A DNA stretch of 64,000 nt, taken from Diphasiastrum complanatum. Its lineage: Eukaryota > Streptophyta > Lycopodiopsida > Lycopodiales > Lycopodiaceae. Positions 59,524-64,000 of this stretch are shown piece by piece. The position numbers and the translations under genes are program-made. The first letter of the stretch is position 1. Every line of letters begins with the position of its first letter. Where the stretch lies: contig CM055105.1 in the NCBI GenBank assembly GCA_029204225.1, positions 47,937,688-48,001,687 on the forward strand, read 5' to 3'. The notes under the pieces were generated by a model. It ran no database searches. It had not been told where the DNA came from and saw only the letters and a list, made by a program, of their open reading frames with translations.

Positions 59524-59899
59524 GTAAGCACGGGTGCGTCCACGGGCCGGGTGGTCGGTAGAACGGGGGACTTGATGAGTCAAGGTGCCGCCCTTGAGGT
59601 GTAAGCACGGTCAGTTCTCGCGGTTCGGGCCTAGCGCTGTCTGCACGTAGGACAGATGAGGCAGTGTGCTGCCATTAGGTTGGTGTAAGCACGGTCTGTG
59701 CCTTGTGGGGTGCGGGGCAACATATTCGAACTGTACAGGTTAACCATTGATACAGAGATGTTGCTCGAATTTGGGTGTAAAGCACGGGTGGTTAGCTGCC
59801 GGTGCGGGATAGCTGCCGATCGTTTAGCTATAAGGGCTATCGACCAAAAAGTGGTGGGGCGTGACTGAGGCAATGTGCTGCTTAATGGTGAAAGCACGG
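59524..59899 (+). repeat. Recurring GTAAGCACGG motif in the non-autonomous element
   Basis: GTAAGCACGG or close variants at 59524, 59601, 59684, 59777 and 59888, each 10-30 bp after a GTGCTGC/GTGCCGC-like block. Spacing is about 77-111 bp, suggesting a decayed tandem array. Confidence 0.7.
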
Positions 59900-60819
59900 A
59901 TAGTTGGAGGGGTGTCCTATGTGGGCTGATTCTGTGATCGATTTGTATGGGCGCAGCCGGACAAAGGTCCGTTGGCAAGACCATCTCAGAGGGGGACCTT
60001 GCCTTTGTTACTTGTTAGTAAACCTGCCGGAGTGTCTTACTTGTATGTATTCGTGGTGAGACTTAATACTCGTGCTTGCCTGGTTTGCATGATTGCTTGT
60101 GATACAAGGAGCTGATGGCTCGAGAAGGAACCTTTCTTTTGAAGGCTGATACCATCAAACAAAGAGGACTACAGAATCTGTAGGGCGGATTTGCAGTTCA
60201 AGTACTCGCACGTGAACGGCAACGAAACGCCTCAATGTTTGCAAAGGATGGATGGCTAGCCTGTTTCTTGGGTTAGTTTCATTTGCGACAACGCCCACCA
60301 GACGCAAGCAGGAAGTCAAAAGTTGAAAAGGACAATTTCAGGGGAGATCTTCTATGGAGCAGTTGGTCTTCATTTTGGGACGGCCACCTTCGGAACTGAA
60401 ACTCACTGAGCATAGGTGATATCCAGTATCGGTTGGGTTTTTCCTCAAAGGGAAAAGACTAGGATCCTCTTCAGAGATTGGCAACAAGTTGGATCGAGCC
60501 ATAATCCTAGCAGATGGGAAGCAAAGTGTTGGAAAGGCTTTTTGTCCGAAGAACTCTACTGTAAGTCCGATCAACTGATTTTATAAGTGGAGGGGAACTA
60601 TCACACACACCTCTCTCTTGGGGCAAATTTTTGAATGAAAGTTGATCAAAACGGGGGCAAATTCAAGGTGACCTAGCCATACTCACACGAGGAGACTGGC
60701 GAACTTTGGACCTAATATGTTGACAAGTTTTTGTTGTGGAAAGGAAAGCTTGTTATAGGCTTTCTCTGGACCAGCAATGATGAGGAAACATATGAGTACG
60801 CTGGCTTGTGTTACGTGTA

Positions 60820-61185
60820 AGGCAGCTGATCAATAAAGAAACTGTGAAAGTTGAGTCTTGCATAGAAGACTTGGTATTTCGAACGGACGCTAAGGGACAG
60901 TTCGTGTTGAGATCAGACTAGTGCAAACTCTGGGTGCATGTGTCTGATTCAAAGAGAGCTACTTGAAGCCAAGCTCGATGTACCTTCTTGTTTTGACTGT
61001 GAGGCAACTGACTAGTGATGGAATTGTGAAAGTCAAGTTTTGCGCGACGGACATGGTGCTTCAAACAAACGCGAAGAGATAATTCATATGCGGATCAAAC
61101 TGGTGCGACCCTTTGGCTTTCCACGAGGTCAATGGTTACATTTGGGCTGATTCAAAGAGCTACTTCAAACTAAGTGAGAGGTGCA
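60820..61185 (+). repeat. Diverged 182-bp tandem duplication
   Basis: AGGCAGCTGAT... at 60820 and AGGCAACTGAC... at 61002 begin two related segments that share GTGAAAGT, TTGCG/TTGCA, CTTCAAAC-type and GATTCAAAGAG blocks in the same order. Confidence 0.7.
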
Positions 61186-61742
61186 TTGGGGAGTACTCAA
61201 TCTTTGCCTACCTTAAAGAGCCAAGAAGGAAATGTATCAAGATCAGACTGGGACAAGGAGAGGAATCAAGGTGCAGAAGCAACAAGGCACGGAGTGGACC
61301 ATAAAGTGGGCAATCAAACGATAAATCCTTTGGCTCAGGGAGCCTTGATACATGTGCGGAACCGATCAAATGTAGAGCTCAGGGAGCTCAACACAAAGTG
61401 CATCAAGGACAAATCAGGAGCTCAAAGGAGTTCCAAAGTCGGAAGTCAGAAGCGACAGGGGCGAACATTTCAAAGAAAGGCCTCTGTCACCAGTTAATAA
61501 GGTTCTTGGGTTTTACGAAAGCGATATAAAATCTACGCTTTTCCCAGACAAAGAGATATTTTAAGTTATGTAATTTTTCAGTACAAAGAGTTGAGCCTCC
61601 GACTTGTGGTGTGCCAGCTTCAATGTTAATAAAAAGTGGCCAGTAAATTGAGTACTGTGCCAAGTAGCTTAAATGTATGGTTATTTTAATTGGGAGACAC
61701 CTTTACTTTAATCTGACATCTGATGAGGACATCAGATTTTAT

Positions 61743-61756
61743 AAAGGTGGGGTGGA
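61743..61756 (+). other. Polypurine tract of the 4.1-kb element
   Basis: AAAGGTGGGGTGGA directly before the 3' LTR. Confidence 0.85.
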
Positions 61757-62959
61757 TGTTGTAAAGCTACCTTTACAAGCTTTACTTCCGGCGCCACTAG
61801 CGCCAGCATTGTCCCCGGCACCAGCGACGCCCCTGCTGCTCCCGGCGCCACTGTGACCAGAATCCAGCCGGCGCCAAGTTCCTATGGCTGAAAATCTTTG
61901 ATCGGTTCTAGCGAAGTCCAGAGAGCTCAAATCGATGTGCAATCACCTCACACGATCTAGGCATGATTAAAGGAAGCCTGGGGATCAATAAAATCTAGAG
62001 AGAGAAAATGATTTTCTAGAGAGAGAAAAAAACGTGCTTTACCAGCCTGGGTAGAGTGCTTGGTATAAGAGGGGGTGCCGAATCCCACCAATACTATAGG
62101 GGAGTGCGGGTTGCGACTCAGGGCGAGCTCCAACCAAGTCTCAGTCTCTCTTGCTGGAATGTTGTCATGACTCTCGCCTTGACATGCTAGCGCCCCGGAG
62201 ACCAGGGTCGGTCACACACTTGAAATGTAACCTTCTCAGACTTATCAATAAAGTGGGATTTTTCTCAAACTGACTCTGATTACCTTCTGGGTTTCAGTGT
62301 TCTGTAAAAGCACCAATTGTAAGGCCGCTTCAAAAATTTTAAGTTGGCACATAATTGAGGGTCGTATCCCGAGACGCCAGCGGTATGTCGTCGGGACCAT
62401 TCGGTCCGTGGCGCCAGCGGTATGCTGTCGGGACCATTTGGTCCAGGAACTGGTTGTCTCCATATCTATCGCGACTTGTGGTTCTGAGTGTTCCTTGCAT
62501 GAACGTGAATGAGTTAAGCTCTTGGGGAACGGGCTCTAACCTGTCGGCTGAGTTGGATGGCTTGCTTGGGTGAAAGTTACCTGTTTATGGTTGTCCAGTC
62601 TGGCGTGGCGCCAGGTTGGCTTCCCGCGCTCGTGACGAAGCTTTCAGTTGGTTAAGTCTAATGTAAGTCAGACCGCTTGCTTGGAATGGATGATACTCGT
62701 TTGTAACGAAGCTTCGAGTTGGTTAAGTTTGATGTACGTCGGGCGGCTTGCTTGGAGGGAAGTCACCCACATCGGGACCCCTGATCTGGCATGGCGCCAG
62801 GTTGGATCTCAATGTTGGTTTTCGGAACTTCAAGTTGGTTAAGTCTGATCGTTGTTGGCGAATTGGCTGCTTGTATGTCAAGTGGGTTTGGATGGCAAGA
62901 GTTGAAAGCTGAGAAGCTAAGTCGTGGCTCCCGGCTCCCTTTGGGATGCCTGCGCTACA
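61757..62959 (+). repeat. 3' LTR of the 4.1-kb element, 1203 bp
   Basis: Begins and ends as the 5' LTR. About 680 bp (62,157-62,834) have no counterpart in the 5' LTR; the extra part contains repeated AGTTGGTTAAGT and GGCGCCAGGTTGG units. Confidence 0.9.
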
Positions 62960-62964
62960 GACCC
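62960..62964. other. Target-site duplication GACCC, right
   Basis: Exact copy of 58876-58880. Confidence 0.95.
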
Positions 62965-63049
62965 GCGTCCGGGGGTCGAACGCGTCCGGGTCCGGACGCC
63001 GGACGCAGAGAAAACGGCCCAGACCCTCATGTCTTATTATATATATATA

Positions 63050-63439
63050 CTAGTAAAGAGTGCCCATCATTGACGGGCAATGGAGACCGATCTTCATAGA
63101 AATGCATTTTTGTTTCAACCTTTCCCGTGGAAAGTCTAATAATTTAAAAAATCCTTAAAGCACCTTTCAAATTTTTGATAATGAAAGTCTCATTTGTTTA
63201 ATACCTTTCACCATGAAAGTACATACATGCACTTCAAAACACCATGTGTCTTGGTAAAGGATAATTTGAATTTGGAGTGGGCCCTTAGATGCATGCATGG
63301 GAGGAGGGCCATGCATCCTTTTCCCCATACATGCATTCTCCTCCCCAAGCTTTTTAGTTAGAAAAAACTCATGCATGGGTGAGTAAAGGAGCATGCAAGG
63401 TGCACCCATACACATGCGCAAAACTGTACATAAGTTTAA
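63050..63439. other. Spacer between the two GC-rich elements
   Basis: No gene recognised. It is rich in CATGCATG-type strings (63,290-63,390). Confidence 0.5.
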
Positions 63440-63473
63440 ATATATATATATATAGATATATATATATATATAT
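63440..63473. repeat. (TA)n microsatellite
   Basis: TA repeats with one GA interruption, left flank of copy 2. Confidence 0.9.
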
Positions 63474-63726
63474 CAGACATGAGGGTCAAGGCCGTTTTGC
63501 CCGCGTCCGGCGTCCGGACCCGATCGCGTTCGACCCCCGAACGCGGGGTCGGACGCGTCTATTTTTTTTTCGCGTTCGACCCCCGAACGCGGGGTCGGAC
63601 GCATCTACAGATGCGTCCAAACGCCCCCGGACGCGTGACGCAATTTTTTTTAATTTTTTTTTTTAAATTTAAAAAAAAAAATCGGACGCATCCGGACGCG
63701 GACGCGCGTCCGCCATCCGCTTCCTT

Positions 63727-63728
<2 letters not shown>
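63474..63728 (-). mobile_element. GC-rich short element in (TA)n, copy 2, inverted and uninterrupted
   Basis: About 255 bp. In reverse complement it starts CTAAGGAAGCGGATGGCGG and ends GACCCTCATGTCTG, as copy 1 does. The interior has several GCGTCCGG/CGCGTTCG motifs and long A/T runs. TA repeats flank both sides. It has no coding capacity, so it is a MITE-like element or a mobile satellite unit. Confidence 0.8.

Positions 63729-63766
<38 letters not shown>
63729..63766. repeat. (TA)n microsatellite
   Basis: About 38 bp of TA, right flank of copy 2. Confidence 0.9.
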
Positions 63767-63774
<8 letters not shown>

Positions 63775-63789
63775 AACATCAATAGACAA

Positions 63790-63841
63790 CAAAAAAAAAA
63801 TTGAAAAAAAAAAAAACCGGACGCGTCAGGACGCGGAAGCA
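63790..63841. mobile_element. Third, partial copy of the GC-rich element
   Basis: Poly-A runs followed by CCGGACGCGTCAGGACGCGGAAGC resemble one end of the same family. Only about 50 bp are recognisable. Confidence 0.5.
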
Positions 63842-64000
63842 TTTGAAACATGTAAGCAAACAAAAAAAATGATAAAAAGCAAAACGGACTGGATTGAAAT
63901 GTCTTAGGACATCAGTAGTCAAGTTCTTAATGCCCTAATAAATAATCTTCTGTGATACCAAAACAAGTTGAAGTAGTGAAACATACTCCAATAGTATGTT

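Larger units (their letters stand above)
58881..62959 (+). mobile_element. Complete non-autonomous LTR retrotransposon, 4.1 kb
   Basis: LTRs begin TGTTGTAAAGCTACC and end GCGCTACA, with GACCC duplicated outside. The primer site TGGTATCAGAGC (59422-59433) and purine tract AAAGGTGGGGTGGA (61743-61756) are intact. The 2.3-kb interior has no gag or pol, only short ORFs and internal repeats. It must have been moved by proteins of another element. The Met-tRNA primer site fits a Copia helper. Confidence 0.95.
58711..63034 (+). mobile_element. GC-rich short element in (TA)n, copy 1, split by an LTR element
   Basis: Left part 58711-58880 starts CTAAGGAAGCGGATGGCGG and carries repeated GCGTCCGG motifs and poly-A/T runs. 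The right part 62965-63034 ends CAGACCCTCATGTCT. The two join cleanly when the inserted LTR element and one GACCC are removed. TA repeats lie on both outer sides (58,674-58,709 and 63,037-63,049). Copy 2 at 63,474 confirms the ends and the uninterrupted order. Confidence 0.8.

Overview
The window looks like nuclear DNA of a land plant. It is AT-rich and gene-poor, with intron-bearing genes, telo-box-like AAACCCTAA motifs, very long (GA)n tracts and dense Copia, Gypsy, LINE and hAT sequence. The lineage cannot be fixed from the sequence alone; a seed-free plant such as a fern is a guess. No prokaryotic operons, CRISPR arrays, rRNA or tRNA genes were recognised.

Layout. 1-4.5 kb: a possible solo or truncated Copia LTR, empty AT-rich DNA, and a small signal-peptide-like ORF between two (GA)n tracts. 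4.57-7.7 kb: Copia-1 (minus), gag, protease and a complete integrase core, cut off before reverse transcriptase. 9.5-12.0 kb: a decayed Gypsy chromovirus integrase, then a LINE reverse transcriptase. 12,008-22,316: a delimited Gypsy element (minus) with two LTRs, perfect 5-bp target duplication AGACG, tRNA-Asp-type primer site, purine tract, gag-protease-RT-integrase, and a 3' accessory ORF with its own promoter-like region. 22.3-26.1 kb: host sequence, including a recognisable nuclear gene for a mitochondrial single-stranded DNA-binding protein (minus). 26.1-28.8 kb: Copia-3 (minus), truncated. 30.2-37.4 kb: a hAT-like DNA transposon carrying a partly tandem-duplicated DUF659-type transposase and an opposite-strand small gene. 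37.4-38.9 kb: Gypsy gag/protease/RNase H remnant (minus). 41.8-42.1 kb: candidate two-exon gene for a small mitochondrial-type protein. 43,312-48,070: Copia-2 with both LTRs and a scrambled interior. 49.1-52 kb: a second Gypsy 3' end with an accessory ORF. 54.4-54.8 kb: another integrase fragment. 54-57 kb: a cluster of very long microsatellites. 58.7-64 kb: short GC-rich elements embedded in (TA)n, one of them split by a complete non-autonomous LTR element with target duplication GACCC.

Most coding sequence is transposon-derived and broken. Many in-frame stops are explained by C-to-T or G-to-A change, as expected for methylated transposons. The most interesting signal is in the two Gypsy loci: in each, a short-motif array and a long accessory ORF lie downstream of integrase. 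In the delimited element the array is 13 perfect TTCNNGAA palindromes, several exactly 11 bp apart, followed by G-boxes and a TATA-like site before the ORF.
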